Part shown: piece by piece, positions 1 through 9,496 of the stretch
How the letters are laid out: each line of letters starts with the position of its first letter
Numbering within the stretch: the first letter of the stretch is position 1
Assembly (NCBI RefSeq): GCF_014279775.1
Contig: NZ_CP047961.1
Location: 1,984,001 to 2,048,000 of the forward strand
Length of the DNA stretch: 64,000 nucleotides
DNA from: Synechococcus sp. PROS-9-1
Lineage (GTDB): Bacteria; Cyanobacteriota; Cyanobacteriia; PCC-6307; Cyanobiaceae
Reading direction: 5' to 3'
The notes under the pieces: model-generated
Seen by the model: the letters and a program-made list of their open reading frames with translations, nothing else
Database searches by the model: none
What the model was told of the DNA's origin: nothing
Made by a program: the position numbers and the translations under genes

Positions 1-48
1 CACGCCAGCAGAAGGTTCATTCCACACGGAGCTGACGGTCAACTGCGC

Positions 49-900
49 TCAGTTTGATGCCGAACCAGACCACCAGACCAGAAGAAGCACACCAAAGAGC
101 AACCTGTACACCACAAAAATCCAGGTGCTGTGGCTTTGGAGATATTTGATGAGCCAGTCGATGGCCAGCCAGGACACCACTGCGGCGGAACAGATTCCTA
201 CCAAAACAGGCAAGACCCCTCCCGCGCTTGGCTCTGAGAAGGCGTCCTTCAATTCCACCAATCCTGCGATCGTGATGGCAGGAATCCCTAACAAAAACGA
301 GAAGCGAGCGGCATCGGCCCGCTTCCATCCATCAAACAGTGATGCCGTCAGCGTGCTTCCGGAACGAGAAACACCTGGGATCAAGGCTAGGACCTGAGCT
401 AGACCCACCACCAGACCATCGCGGCCTTCCACCTGAGTGAGTTGCTTCAATCGCGGCCCTAGCCGTTCAGCAAAACCCAAGAGAAGCGCCATCACAATCG
501 AGACCACAGCAATGGCCGGGACACTTCTTAATTGGGAGGTTGAGTAGCCAGGCCAAAACAACTTGATGCACAAACCGGCAATCAAAATGGGCACGGTGCC
601 GATCGCCATCGCAATCCCAAGCCGCGCCTCAGGCTCACGCCATTGACCGCGCCGGAACACACCGCTGATGCCTTTGAGCACTCCAGTCAAATCAACACGG
701 AAATAGGCAATGACAGCCACGATGCTGCCTAGTTGAATCACGGCGGTTACCGAGACGCCAGGGTCGCCCCATCCGGCAAGAACAGGAACAACTTTGAGGT
801 GGGCAGTGCTGCTAATCGGCAAAAACTCCGTTAGCCCCTGCACTACACCAAGCACAAAATCACGCCAGCAAGCTTCAAGCAGTCCGGGATCTGTCGTCAA
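49..900 (-). CDS. uppP: Undecaprenyl-diphosphatase
   Basis: Integral membrane phosphatase (BacA/UppP family) that dephosphorylates undecaprenyl pyrophosphate to recycle the lipid carrier for peptidoglycan and surface polysaccharide synthesis. Visible motifs are the N-terminal QGLTEFLPISSTAH segment (about residues 21-34) and PGVSRSGSTL (about residues 174-183), both typical of the family active site, with several hydrophobic segments between and after them. The length of 283 residues is normal. The longest frame begins with TTG, directly upstream of a coding-looking N-terminus; no ATG lies nearby, so the start is a little uncertain. It is transcribed away from the DUF3120 gene. Confidence 0.95.
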   Translation of the reverse strand: MTTDPGLLEACWRDFVLGVVQGLTEFLPISSTAHLKVVPVLAGWGDPGVSVTAVIQLGSIVAVIAYFRVDLTGVLKGISGVFRRGQWREPEARLGIAMAIGTVPILIAGLCIKLFWPGYSTSQLRSVPAIAVVSIVMALLLGFAERLGPRLKQLTQVEGRDGLVVGLAQVLALIPGVSRSGSTLTASLFDGWKRADAARFSFLLGIPAITIAGLVELKDAFSEPSAGGVLPVLVGICSAAVVSWLAIDWLIKYLQSHSTWIFVVYRLLFGVLLLVWWSGSASN

Positions 901-1022
901 AGCGCTCTTTTAAATGAGGGCAATACGACTATGAGCCACTGGGCTTGTGATCCAGATCCCAACAATGGCTTCAAATCTTCTAATCTTCGAGTCCTTTCGT
1001 TGCCTCATCCGGGGAAGCCCTT

Positions 1023-1769
1023 TTGCTGAGTGGTCTGATTCAGACGCCAACAACGGAGACGAAGACCCTGGTGTCATACCAGGGTCCAGCGTTTTCGTTT
1101 CCTCGCTCGCTGTCCTTATGGGCATCGGCGATGGTTGTTCTGCCAGTCTTTCTTCAGGCGCCCTGGGTACGCTTTCACCCCTTTAGTTCTTGTCTGTTCA
1201 CAGCAGTTCTCCTGACAGGAGGGATCGTGGCTGTACAGATTGGCAATACTTTTTGGAAAAAATCCGGATCCCTGCTGGTGGGATTCAGTGGGAGTTGGCT
1301 AGCGGGCACCCTGTTTTGGGGGTGGCTGCGCATGCATCCGATGTTGCATTTACCCGTGGAGGCCATTGCCCTACCACTAGCCATTGGCGGCCTAAACAGT
1401 CGCTGGAAGCTGAGCTGTTCCTTTTACCTAGCTTCACTGCTGGGCACAGCAATCACTGATATCACAATGGCTCTGACCGGGGTGATGTCGTTTTGGCCAG
1501 AGGTTGTGAAAGCCAACTCAAACGAAGCGTCCCATCTTCTCAACGAGGCGGCAAAACTGGTTTTGCAACCGACTCCTCTCTTGATCCTGTTTTCAGTAGC
1601 AGGGCTGGTCATCTTGTTGGCAAAGCAATTTTGGGCGCAAGCAGCAAGACCTTCAGAGCATCAAGAAGCTTGGCGGGTTGCAGCGGCTGTCCTCTCCACC
1701 ACCCTCTTGATTGATGCTTTGTTTCTGCTGATTTCCCTAACAGTCCCAAGCCTGAGCGGTCTGATCTGA
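1023..1769 (+). CDS. DUF3120-like cyanobacterial membrane protein
   Basis: A hydrophobic protein with about six likely membrane segments; it matches my memory of the cyanobacterial DUF3120 family, whose function is unknown. Hydrophobic stretches are visible near the N-terminus (after SFPRSLSLWASAMVV), in the middle (around FYLASLLGTAITDI) and at the C-terminus (VLSTTLLIDALFLLISLTV). The longest frame starts with TTG at the given position, but a GTG at 1071 (reading M-SYQGPAFSFP) is a credible shorter start with GGAG upstream. It lies 112 bases before psbU on the same strand, so co-transcription with psbU is possible but not shown. Confidence 0.7.
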   Translation: MLSGLIQTPTTETKTLVSYQGPAFSFPRSLSLWASAMVVLPVFLQAPWVRFHPFSSCLFTAVLLTGGIVAVQIGNTFWKKSGSLLVGFSGSWLAGTLFWGWLRMHPMLHLPVEAIALPLAIGGLNSRWKLSCSFYLASLLGTAITDITMALTGVMSFWPEVVKANSNEASHLLNEAAKLVLQPTPLLILFSVAGLVILLAKQFWAQAARPSEHQEAWRVAAAVLSTTLLIDALFLLISLTVPSLSGLI

Positions 1770-1813
1770 AACGAACTGCGAACGCCTGACAGTGCTGAGG
1801 CAGCAAAAGGGTT

Positions 1814-1856
1814 CTGCACTTGTAAGGTTTCCCTACCGGCACTGCCGGAAGTGCAG
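1814..1856 (+). promoter_or_regulatory. Hairpin in the psbU leader
   Basis: An 8-bp outer inverted repeat, CTGCACTT (1814-1821) with AAGTGCAG (1849-1856), encloses a smaller CCGG/CCGG stem (1836-1839 with 1845-1848). The structure ends 25 bases before the psbU ATG and leaves the GGAG ribosome-binding site free. No T run follows, so it does not look like a terminator for the gene upstream. A role in mRNA stability or translation of psbU is inference. Confidence 0.35.
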
Positions 1857-1881
1857 TTCCGATTCCCGACGGAGAGTTCAG

Positions 1882-2259
1882 ATGAAGCGCCTGTTGTCCT
1901 GGCTAACGGGCTTGGTAGTGATCGGTGGCCTATTGATAGGCCTACTCGTTCCCCCCAGTGTTTCTGCCGCTGAGATCAGAAATGTCGCAGACGACAAACT
2001 CGCCGAACGCGGCGACAAAGTTGACTTAAACAATTCCTCTGTGCGTCGCTTTCAGCAATTCCCTGGGATGTATCCCACCTTCGCTGGAAAGATTGTTGTC
2101 GGAGGTCCCTACGAGAACGTCGACGACGTTCTGGACCTCGACCTTTCAGAACGTCAGAAAGAATTGTTCGAGAAATACCGCGACAATTTCGTGGTCACAG
2201 CTCCATCGATTGCTCTCAACGAGGGCTTCGATCGCGTCAACGACGGTCAATATCGTTGA
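1882..2259 (+). CDS. psbU: Photosystem II 12 kDa extrinsic protein
   Basis: Lumenal extrinsic subunit that caps and stabilises the oxygen-evolving manganese cluster of photosystem II. The 125-residue precursor begins MKRLLSWLTG, has a hydrophobic signal core and a likely cleavage after SVSAA (about residue 29), then the PsbU helix-hairpin-helix region with VDLNNSSVRRFQQFPGMYP and the later VDDVLDLDLSERQ segment. The ATG at 1882 is chosen because GGAG stands eight bases before it and the signal peptide starts cleanly there; the frame is open 30 codons further upstream but that part is not protein-like. Presence of psbU argues for Synechococcus rather than typical Prochlorococcus. Confidence 0.95.
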   Translation: MKRLLSWLTGLVVIGGLLIGLLVPPSVSAAEIRNVADDKLAERGDKVDLNNSSVRRFQQFPGMYPTFAGKIVVGGPYENVDDVLDLDLSERQKELFEKYRDNFVVTAPSIALNEGFDRVNDGQYR

Positions 2260-2307
2260 CTTTGAACCAAGCTTGAACCGCCAGAAACACTGGTGGTTTT
2301 TGCTCCC

Positions 2308-3987
2308 ATGAGCAGCCACGAAACCTCTATCGATCCGATTGCACCTGGACCCTGGGATGTGATCGTGATTGGCGCCGGTGCTGCCGGACTGATGACATGC
2401 TTGGAACTTCCCACGGGTCTGCGGGTCCTGCTCCTCAATCGAAACACGAGCAGGCGATCGTCTAGTCGCTGGGCTCAAGGAGGGATCGCAGCGGTCACCC
2501 GTTCCAACGACAACGCTGGAAGCCACGGCGAAGACACAGTGCGCGCAGGAGCTGGACTGTGTGATGGCGATGCCGTGCGCCTTCTGGTTGATGAAGCCCA
2601 GCAAAGCGTGCTCAGACTTCAAGAGCTCGGCATGGAGTTTGATCGCAACCCGGATGGGTCACTCGCGACCACCCTCGAGGCGGCACATAGTCATCGAAGG
2701 GTTCTCCACGTGCAGGACCGCACAGGCAAAGCCTTGGTGGATGTCTTGAGAGACCGCGTGGATGCTCGTCCTGGTTTGCAACATCGCCGTGGCGTACGGG
2801 TGACCCAGCTGTGGGTACAAAACAATCGCTGCTGTGGCGTCCAGGTCCTCGAAGGCCCTCGCCTTCACTGGATTCCTGCCCGTGCAGTGGTGCTAGCCAC
2901 CGGAGGTGGAGGTCACCTCTACACCAACACCACCAACCCAGCACAAGCCTGCGGCGAAGGTGTTGCGCTGGCCTGGCAAGCCGGAGCTGCAATCGAAGAT
3001 CTGGAATTCATTCAGTTCCATCCCACAGCCCTCAAGCTTGAGCATGCACCTTGCTTCTTGATCTCTGAAGCCGTCCGCGGTGAGGGGGCTCTCCTCGTCG
3101 ACGCCTTGGGGCAAAGCCCCGTCCATGAACTCGGTGGAAAAGACTTAGCCCCGAGAGATCAAGTCAGTCGCGCTCTGGTTCGTCGCATGCAGGCCCAGGG
3201 GGTCGCTCATATGGGGCTGGACCTCACCCCAATCAACACTGAGACCTTGCTCCGGCGCTTTCCCACCATCCTGGAACGCTGCCACAACTTTGGGATCAAC
3301 CCAGAGCAACAGCCGATTCCAGTGGCTCCAGCAGCCCACTATTGGATGGGAGGTGTCGCCACCGACTTGAAAGCTGCTACCAGTCTTCCTGGCCTTTACG
3401 CCGTTGGTGAAGTGGCCTGCACCGGTCTGCATGGAGCCAATCGACTCGCCAGCAACTCATTGATGGAATGCCTTGTGTTTGCAAGGCAACTGCGTGACAT
3501 CGACCTTGGCAATCCACTCCCGAAAACAACCACAAAAGAACGACAAACAGAAGCAACATCAGACAACGATCACGATCATGGAGCGTTCAGCAAACAAGCA
3601 CTCACCCAATCCATCGAGTGGCTGAGATCAGAATGCTGGCGGGTCGCGGGCGTTGATCGCTCAGCCCATGGCATGCAAGATGTATTGAAAACACTGCGGA
3701 AAGCCACGCCAATCCTCGAAGCGATGACTCCTCTCAAGCTGATGCAGGAACAACATCCTGAGCGGAGCACCCTTCTCGATGAAAGCAGGCGCGTGGAGCT
3801 GAACCTGATGTTGGATCTGCTTCATCGCCAGCAATCGAGTTCTTTGCTTTTGGACGCTTGTTTATTTCGGACAGAAAGCAGGGGCGGACATTTTCGTAAT
3901 GACACCCCAGCTCCCATGCCTCAATGGTGCCGCCATAGCCGCCAAGTCAAAGGCCAAGCCATCGGGACGAGAGCCGTAACCTCTTAA
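2308..3987 (+). CDS. nadB: L-aspartate oxidase
   Basis: FAD flavoprotein that oxidises L-aspartate to iminoaspartate, the first step of de novo NAD synthesis. The N-terminal dinucleotide fold is seen as VIVIGAGAAGL, followed by SSRWAQGGIAA; the fumarate reductase-like substrate region includes GGGGHLYTNTTNP, FIQFHPTAL and SEAVRGEGA, and the FAD-proximal C-terminal segment GLHGANRLASNSLMECLVF. The total of 559 residues is usual. The ATG at 2308 is preferred over a GTG five codons upstream. It sits 48 bases after psbU and converges on the VKOR gene with a 16-base gap. Confidence 0.95.
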   Translation: MSSHETSIDPIAPGPWDVIVIGAGAAGLMTCLELPTGLRVLLLNRNTSRRSSSRWAQGGIAAVTRSNDNAGSHGEDTVRAGAGLCDGDAVRLLVDEAQQSVLRLQELGMEFDRNPDGSLATTLEAAHSHRRVLHVQDRTGKALVDVLRDRVDARPGLQHRRGVRVTQLWVQNNRCCGVQVLEGPRLHWIPARAVVLATGGGGHLYTNTTNPAQACGEGVALAWQAGAAIEDLEFIQFHPTALKLEHAPCFLISEAVRGEGALLVDALGQSPVHELGGKDLAPRDQVSRALVRRMQAQGVAHMGLDLTPINTETLLRRFPTILERCHNFGINPEQQPIPVAPAAHYWMGGVATDLKAATSLPGLYAVGEVACTGLHGANRLASNSLMECLVFARQLRDIDLGNPLPKTTTKERQTEATSDNDHDHGAFSKQALTQSIEWLRSECWRVAGVDRSAHGMQDVLKTLRKATPILEAMTPLKLMQEQHPERSTLLDESRRVELNLMLDLLHRQQSSSLLLDACLFRTESRGGHFRNDTPAPMPQWCRHSRQVKGQAIGTRAVTS

Positions 3988-4003
3988 TACGTGGATCCTG
4001 TGT

Positions 4004-4945
4004 TCAAAAGTCCTTGGGCCCCTGATATCCAGAAAGACGAGCAAGATCAGGAAGTTTTTTCACCCCAGAATCGAGCTCGCCGTTGATCTCCCAAGTAGGG
4101 AATCCCTCAATGCCCTTGCGCTGACAGAGCTTGGCGTCGTTGTTTTGACCTGTTGGAGCGCACTCAACAACCTTGAGGGTTTTGGCAGCCTCCTTCCCGA
4201 ACATCTCCTTCTGTTCATGGCAATGAGGGCACCAATAGGCGCTATACATCACTGCTCCTGAAGCCGTGAGGTGCTCGGCAAGAGAAGTTTTGGCTGGATT
4301 GCTCTCCGTCAGAACTGGTGGAGGTGCACCTGGGCCTGTCGCTACGGCATCCGGACGTGAAGGGTCAAGAACCGAAGCCCAAATCAGGCCACCAAGCAAC
4401 ACTGCCAGAGCGAGAAGGAAACCGCGAAACAGTAGTTGAGAGGGTTCGTCCCATCCACCTCCGACCAACGACAACACCAACAAAGTGAGGGAGAGCAGAG
4501 CAGAAAGAACGCAGAAAAAACAGAAGGCCTGGATCTTGATCACCATCAGACCCACGAGCACCAGGCTGAACACAGCCATAACAAGTGAGACAGTGAATAA
4601 GCCCCACCAGGTGCGACGCGACAAGTCAGCTTTGTTCTCTGACAACCCTGGAAGCAAGGGCACAACCGCCATGACCAGAACCGCGAGATAGGCGATTAAG
4701 CCGGCAAAAGAGAGGGGAATACTGAACCCATCCCCCTGAAACAAAGTGCCCCACGGACTATTCAGGACCTTGTCACAACCACCAGCGCCCATCGGGCAGG
4801 TGAGATCCCCCAGCACTCCCCAAAACTTCAGAGTGATCGAGCCCGTATCGATGATGCCGACCGTGGCCAGAACGGCGATGACAATCCGAACCCATTTCGA
4901 ACCTTGGTCCTGCCGGCGTCGGCTAGTGAGACGCTGAGTTGCCAT
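4004..4945 (-). CDS. VKOR-thioredoxin fusion, thiol oxidation
   Basis: Membrane oxidoreductase that makes disulfide bonds in lumenal or periplasmic proteins, passing electrons to quinone. The N-terminal two thirds is a vitamin K epoxide reductase domain with loop cysteines (LTCPMGAGGC, about residues 50-59) and the active site CFFC (about residues 141-144) between membrane helices. The last 100 residues or so form a thioredoxin-like domain with CPHC in SAYWCPHCHEQ. This fusion is known from cyanobacteria and plant chloroplasts (LTO1), where it supports photosystem II assembly. It diverges from rimO with a 113-base shared upstream region. The ATG start at 4945 is clear. Confidence 0.93.
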   Translation of the reverse strand: MATQRLTSRRRQDQGSKWVRIVIAVLATVGIIDTGSITLKFWGVLGDLTCPMGAGGCDKVLNSPWGTLFQGDGFSIPLSFAGLIAYLAVLVMAVVPLLPGLSENKADLSRRTWWGLFTVSLVMAVFSLVLVGLMVIKIQAFCFFCVLSALLSLTLLVLSLVGGGWDEPSQLLFRGFLLALAVLLGGLIWASVLDPSRPDAVATGPGAPPPVLTESNPAKTSLAEHLTASGAVMYSAYWCPHCHEQKEMFGKEAAKTLKVVECAPTGQNNDAKLCQRKGIEGFPTWEINGELDSGVKKLPDLARLSGYQGPKDF

Positions 4946-5058
4946 TAAGGCTGATCAATTACCGATGATTTTGGCAGCAAAGCGTGAGCAATTCAGCGTT
5001 TAAGCATGGGTGTCATCTGTTCATCCGCTCCTAAAGTGGGGGATTGCAGGGTCATGCC

Positions 5059-6456
5059 ATGGCCGGGGACGCCAAAACAGGCAACAGCCTCTCGGAACGG
5101 CCCACGGTGGCCTTCGCCCATCTGGGCTGCGAAAAAAATCGCGTGGATACGGAGCACATGCTCGGACTTCTCGCGGAGGCAGGCTACGGGGTGAGCAGCG
5201 ATGAGAACGACGCCAACCTTGTGGTGGTCAATACCTGCAGCTTCATTCAAGACGCCCGCGAAGAATCAGTACGAACCCTTGTGGGACTTGCAGAGCAAGG
5301 CAAGGAGCTGATCATTGCCGGATGCTTAGCCCAGCATTTTCAGGACGAGCTCCTGGAGTCGATACCAGAGGCAAAAGCGATCGTGGGGACCGGCGATTAT
5401 CAGCACATTGTGGAGGTGCTGCAGCAGGTAGAAGCGGGCGAGAGAGTGAAGCGCGTGAGTGAGACGCCAACCTTTGTGGCAGACGAAAACCTGCCCCGTT
5501 ATCGCACCACAGGGGAAGCCGTTGCCTACTTGAAGGTTGCTGAAGGCTGCGACTACCGCTGCGCGTTTTGCATCATTCCCCATCTCCGCGGAAATCAACG
5601 CTCAAGAACGATCGAATCGATCGTGGCTGAAGCCCATCAATTGGCAGCACAAGGGGTTCAGGAATTGGTCCTGATCAGTCAGATCACGACCAACTACGGC
5701 CTGGACCTTTATGGCAAGCCCCGCCTTGCCGACCTTCTCAAGGCACTTGGAGACGTGGAAATCCCTTGGATCCGCGTGCATTACGCCTATCCCACGGGCC
5801 TCACCCCAGACGTTCTTGCGGCCTACCGAGATGTTCCCAACGTGCTGCCTTATCTCGATTTGCCGCTTCAGCACAGCCATCCTGAAGTCTTACGAGCGAT
5901 GAATCGCCCTTGGCAAACCGATGTCAATGAAAGATTGCTCGATCAGATTCGCGAACAACTCCCTGACGCGATCCTTCGCACCACATTGATTGTGGGATTC
6001 CCTGGCGAAACAGAGGCCCAATTCGAACATCTGGCCGGTTTCTTAGAACGTCAACGTTTCGATCACGTTGGCATTTTCACCTTCTCGCCAGAAGACGGCA
6101 CGGCTGCGGCAACACTCCCTGATGCAGTACCTGACGACATTGCCATCGCGCGCAAGGACAAATTAATGACCTTGCAACAGCCCATTTCAGCGGCTCGTAA
6201 TGCCTCCTGGATTGGCAGAACCGTGGATGTCTTAGTGGAGCAACACAATCCCTCCACCGGAGAAATGATCGGTCGATGCTCCCGATTCGCTCCAGAAGTG
6301 GATGGGGAAGTACTCGTACAACCTGGGGATAACGGCCTGCAAGTGAATCCGGGAACCATGGTGCCTGTTCAGATCACCGGAGCAGACATCTATGACCTCA
6401 CCGGCAGGGTTGTTGGCGCTTCGCACATGGTTGCTGCAGCACGCGCTGCGACGTGA
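5059..6456 (+). CDS. rimO: Ribosomal protein S12 methylthiotransferase
   Basis: Radical SAM enzyme that methylthiolates an aspartate of ribosomal protein S12. The N-terminal UPF0004 domain shows the three cluster cysteines in [19 protein letters not shown] and IIAGCLAQ; the radical SAM cluster motif is CDYRCAFC (about residue 155), and the C-terminus has a TRAM-type beta domain. The HLGCEKN signature fits RimO better than MiaB. The ATG at 5059 is chosen over a TTG five codons upstream. Length is 465 residues. Its stop overlaps the GTG start of the following MFS gene. Confidence 0.95.
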   Translation: MAGDAKTGNSLSERPTVAFAHLGCEKNRVDTEHMLGLLAEAGYGVSSDENDANLVVVNTCSFIQDAREESVRTLVGLAEQGKELIIAGCLAQHFQDELLESIPEAKAIVGTGDYQHIVEVLQQVEAGERVKRVSETPTFVADENLPRYRTTGEAVAYLKVAEGCDYRCAFCIIPHLRGNQRSRTIESIVAEAHQLAAQGVQELVLISQITTNYGLDLYGKPRLADLLKALGDVEIPWIRVHYAYPTGLTPDVLAAYRDVPNVLPYLDLPLQHSHPEVLRAMNRPWQTDVNERLLDQIREQLPDAILRTTLIVGFPGETEAQFEHLAGFLERQRFDHVGIFTFSPEDGTAAATLPDAVPDDIAIARKDKLMTLQQPISAARNASWIGRTVDVLVEQHNPSTGEMIGRCSRFAPEVDGEVLVQPGDNGLQVNPGTMVPVQITGADIYDLTGRVVGASHMVAAARAAT

Positions 6457-7682
6457 ACAGAGGCCCCAGCTGGCATCAACGTCAACGCACTATTTTTCTT
6501 CTTGCCTCTGGCTTGAGCACAGCTGGATCCTTTGCTGGGCTCACCGCAAAGGGCTGGATCCTGATGAGTGGCACAGACAGCGCCATGTTGCTCGCTCTGC
6601 ATTTCGCCGCACTCTCTCTACCAACTCTGTTGGTCAGCGGTCCTGCTGGTGTGCGAACAGACCGAATCGGATGCGAGAAGGTTCTGATTCAGGCGCAGTG
6701 GGCATTACTTGGAGCAGGCCTGCTTGGTGCCCTCTCCATTCCTCTCTTTGTAGGAAACGCCCAAGTGGCAATGCTGCTGGCCAGCACACTGCTCATGGGT
6801 ATTGCTGGCGCCTATGAACTCACCGCGCGCAACAAATACTGCGCTTTGCTTGTGGAGGAGCCGCAGAAACTAGCGCCCTACCTCACCAGCTTTTCAGTGG
6901 TTTTCAATGTCGGGAAGCTAGTAGGCCCGCCCTTAGGCGGCTGGCTGGTGGCTTTCACCGGTCCCACCACGGCTTTAACCCTCGATGCCCTCACTTATGT
7001 GCTCCCCATTGCCAGCGTGATCTGGTTGTTGAAGCCCATCAGATCTCTCGAACAACTGAGCAGCAATATGAATGCCGCCACATTGAAGTCCGCTTGGCAG
7101 GAGTGCGGTCCGATGTTGAGGCATGTACTGAAATTCACCGGCTTGATCTGTGTTGTTGGCTTCTTTCACCCAGGCCTGGCACCACTCATTGCCGCAAACA
7201 CCCTTGGGCCCAGTCCCCAAGATCTTGGTCTCTTCACAAGTGTGCTGGCCGCAGGAAGCATCACCGGTGGGATCGTTTTACAACGCAACAGCCACAAATT
7301 CAGCAGCCGTCCTAGCCTCACGCTGGGTTGTTTTGCGTTGATTACAGCGGTGGCTCAACTTGGGATGGCGAGCAGCACATTGATTCCGATCGTGCTGCTG
7401 ATGGTTTGGCTTATTGGCGCTGGAACCGCTGGTCTTCTCAGTAGCGCCAATTTGATCACCCAGGTTGGCTCGAAGCAGGTGATCAGAGGCCGTATGGCGG
7501 GGTTAAGCCAAATCGCTTTTTTGGGTGGTGGAGGCTTAAGTGGCTTGATCGCAGCTCAGCTCACGATCACCCTTGGACTCCAAGCAACGTTTGCGATTGC
7601 AGGGGGAATTGGCCTGATTCTCTCCATAGGGGAGATCTGGCGTCGCGGTGGGATGACAATGAACGTGGTCAAATCAGCTTGA
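6453..7682 (+). CDS. MFS transporter
   Basis: Major facilitator superfamily permease of 409 residues with about twelve hydrophobic segments and the typical [14 protein letters not shown] turn in the middle of the N-terminal half. The organisation recalls the MFS_3/EntS group of small-molecule exporters; the substrate cannot be told from sequence. The GTG start overlaps the rimO stop (GTGA), so the two are translationally coupled, which is probably packing rather than shared function. The 3' end overlaps the tail of petL on the other strand by 14 bases. Confidence 0.85.
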   Translation: MNRGPSWHQRQRTIFLLASGLSTAGSFAGLTAKGWILMSGTDSAMLLALHFAALSLPTLLVSGPAGVRTDRIGCEKVLIQAQWALLGAGLLGALSIPLFVGNAQVAMLLASTLLMGIAGAYELTARNKYCALLVEEPQKLAPYLTSFSVVFNVGKLVGPPLGGWLVAFTGPTTALTLDALTYVLPIASVIWLLKPIRSLEQLSSNMNAATLKSAWQECGPMLRHVLKFTGLICVVGFFHPGLAPLIAANTLGPSPQDLGLFTSVLAAGSITGGIVLQRNSHKFSSRPSLTLGCFALITAVAQLGMASSTLIPIVLLMVWLIGAGTAGLLSSANLITQVGSKQVIRGRMAGLSQIAFLGGGGLSGLIAAQLTITLGLQATFAIAGGIGLILSIGEIWRRGGMTMNVVKSA

Positions 7683-7761
7683 TGCCGCGCAAAAGAGTGC
7701 TGAAAGCAAATGCTGCGACCAAACCAGCGCCCACAAGACCCAAATAGATAACGACGCCCAT
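7669..7761 (-). CDS. petL: Cytochrome b6f small subunit PetL
   Basis: A 30-residue single-helix protein, MGVVIYLGLVGAGL... ending [10 protein letters not shown]. PetL is a roughly 31-residue one-helix subunit on the rim of the cytochrome b6f complex and characteristically ends in a K-I-x-L-I motif, which this ORF matches, along with the length and the uninterrupted hydrophobic stretch. It lies on the minus strand, antisense to the last five codons of the MFS gene, and has no obvious Shine-Dalgarno sequence. PetN or another one-helix photosynthetic subunit is less likely because of the C-terminus. Identification rests on a very short sequence. Confidence 0.72.
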   Translation of the reverse strand: MGVVIYLGLVGAGLVAAFAFSTLLRGIKLI

Positions 7762-7917
7762 AAAAGACACAGGTTGAAGCAACCATTAGATCAGAAACCC
7801 TGCCGAGATGCGTACAAACGCGCTTAAGCTTGTAAGCATCGAAATCTTCGGATTTAAAACCGGTCTGCATTGAGGGTCGGCCGGCTTCCACGAACGCTTA
7901 GCTCTCCCGATACCACC

Positions 7918-9492
7918 ATGCGCACTCTTTTCGTCTACCCCGTATTCCCCAAAACGTTCTGGAGTTACGAAAAAATTCTGGAGCTGGTCAACCGAAAGGT
8001 GTTGCTGCCGCCTTTAGGCCTGGTCACCGTTGCAGCCCTACTTCCCCAGGAATGGGACATGAAGTTGGTGGATCGCAACGTGCGCGAGGTGACCGATGCC
8101 GAATGGGATTGGGCAGAACTGGTGGTGATCTCAGGAATGATCGTCCAGAAGGACGACATGAAGCAGCAGATCAGCGAAGCAAGGCGTCGTGGGATCCCTG
8201 TGGCGGTGGGAGGCCCTTACGCCAGCTCAACCCCTGATGCTCCGGAAATTGCGGACGCCGATTTCAAGATCTTGGATGAGGGGGAAATCACTCTTCCCTT
8301 GTTTATCGAAGCCATCCAAAGGGGTGATAGCAGCGGTCGATTTAGCGCAGAAGGAGAGAAACCAGATGTGACCTCCACCCCAATTCCTCGCTTTGATCTG
8401 CTGCAGCTCGATGCCTACGACTCAATGAGCGTGCAGTTCTCTCGCGGATGCCCGTTTAATTGCGAATTTTGCGACATCATCGTTCTCTACGGCCGCAAAC
8501 CACGCACCAAAACGCCTGAACAGTTGGTTGCTGAATTGCAAGCGCTTTATGACCTGGGATGGAGACGCTCGATCTTCCTGGTTGACGACAATTTCATCGG
8601 GAACAAGCGCAACGCGAAGCTTTTGCTTCCCGAAATCAAAACCTGGCAAGAAGACCGTGGCTACCCATTCAGTTTTGCAACTGAGGCCTCAGTTGATCTA
8701 GCTGATGACGACGAAATGATGCGAATGATGCACGAAGCACGCTTTGAAAGTGTGTTTCTGGGAATTGAGACTCCAGACGAAGCCAGTTTAGAAATTGCGA
8801 GAAAAGTTCAAAACACTCGCAATCCCCTTGATGCCGCCGTTGACCGGATTACAGCAAATGGCATTCGGGTTATGGCTGGATTCATCATTGGTTTTGATGG
8901 AGAAAAGGATGGTGCTGGTTTACGGATCGTAGATTTCGTGACCCGTACAGGCATCCCCGCAGCAATGATGGGAATGCTTCAAGCCCTTCCCCAAACAGCC
9001 CTATGGCATCGCCTTGAGAAAGAAGGTCGCCTAATTCAAGACGAATCGGCTGCCAAAGGCGTGAATCAAACGAATTTGCTTAATTTCAAACCAACCAGGC
9101 CCATTCGTGACATCGCCAATGAATATGTCGAAGCATTTTGCACGCTCTATGAACCCAATGCCTATATGGATCGGGTTTACTCCTATTACTTAAAGATGGG
9201 TGCTCCGCGCTGGAAAGGCACCAGCAAATTGCCAACCTGGACTGATGTCAAAGCACTTTCGATCGTGATCTGGCGCCAAGGTCTGAAACGCGATACTCGC
9301 GGGCGCTTTTGGCGCTATCTCTTTGGAATGGCACGCAAGAATCCAGCCATGCTTGAGCAGTTCATCGTTGTACTGGCGCACAACGAGCATTTCATGGAAT
9401 ACAGAGCGATTGTGCAACAGGAGATTCGTGAGCAGCTGGAATCACTGCCACCAGAAGAACCCAGCAACTCGCGCGAGCTTCAACCTGTTTGA
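7918..9492 (+). CDS. B12-binding radical SAM protein
   Basis: A 524-residue protein with an N-terminal cobalamin-binding domain (RTLFVYPVFPKTFWSYEK, then VAVGGPY) and a central radical SAM domain with CPFNCEFCD (about residue 175), followed by a C-terminal region of the DUF4070 kind. The arrangement is that of the B12-dependent radical SAM methylases, which includes the hopanoid methylase HpnP, but this one appears to belong to a separate group widespread in cyanobacteria and its substrate is unknown to me. The ATG at 7918 is chosen because the conserved cobalamin domain begins right there; 16 upstream codons are open but not protein-like. Confidence 0.85.
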   Translation: MRTLFVYPVFPKTFWSYEKILELVNRKVLLPPLGLVTVAALLPQEWDMKLVDRNVREVTDAEWDWAELVVISGMIVQKDDMKQQISEARRRGIPVAVGGPYASSTPDAPEIADADFKILDEGEITLPLFIEAIQRGDSSGRFSAEGEKPDVTSTPIPRFDLLQLDAYDSMSVQFSRGCPFNCEFCDIIVLYGRKPRTKTPEQLVAELQALYDLGWRRSIFLVDDNFIGNKRNAKLLLPEIKTWQEDRGYPFSFATEASVDLADDDEMMRMMHEARFESVFLGIETPDEASLEIARKVQNTRNPLDAAVDRITANGIRVMAGFIIGFDGEKDGAGLRIVDFVTRTGIPAAMMGMLQALPQTALWHRLEKEGRLIQDESAAKGVNQTNLLNFKPTRPIRDIANEYVEAFCTLYEPNAYMDRVYSYYLKMGAPRWKGTSKLPTWTDVKALSIVIWRQGLKRDTRGRFWRYLFGMARKNPAMLEQFIVVLAHNEHFMEYRAIVQQEIREQLESLPPEEPSNSRELQPV

Positions 9493-9496
9493 AGAA

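Noticed and set aside
930-1010. tRNA-like words between uppP and the DUF3120 gene
   Set aside because: CTTCGAGTCC looks like a T loop, but no acceptor, D or anticodon stems can be paired around it.
2146-2622. 158-codon minus-strand frame over psbU and nadB
   Set aside because: Shadow of two clear genes; composition is not protein-like.
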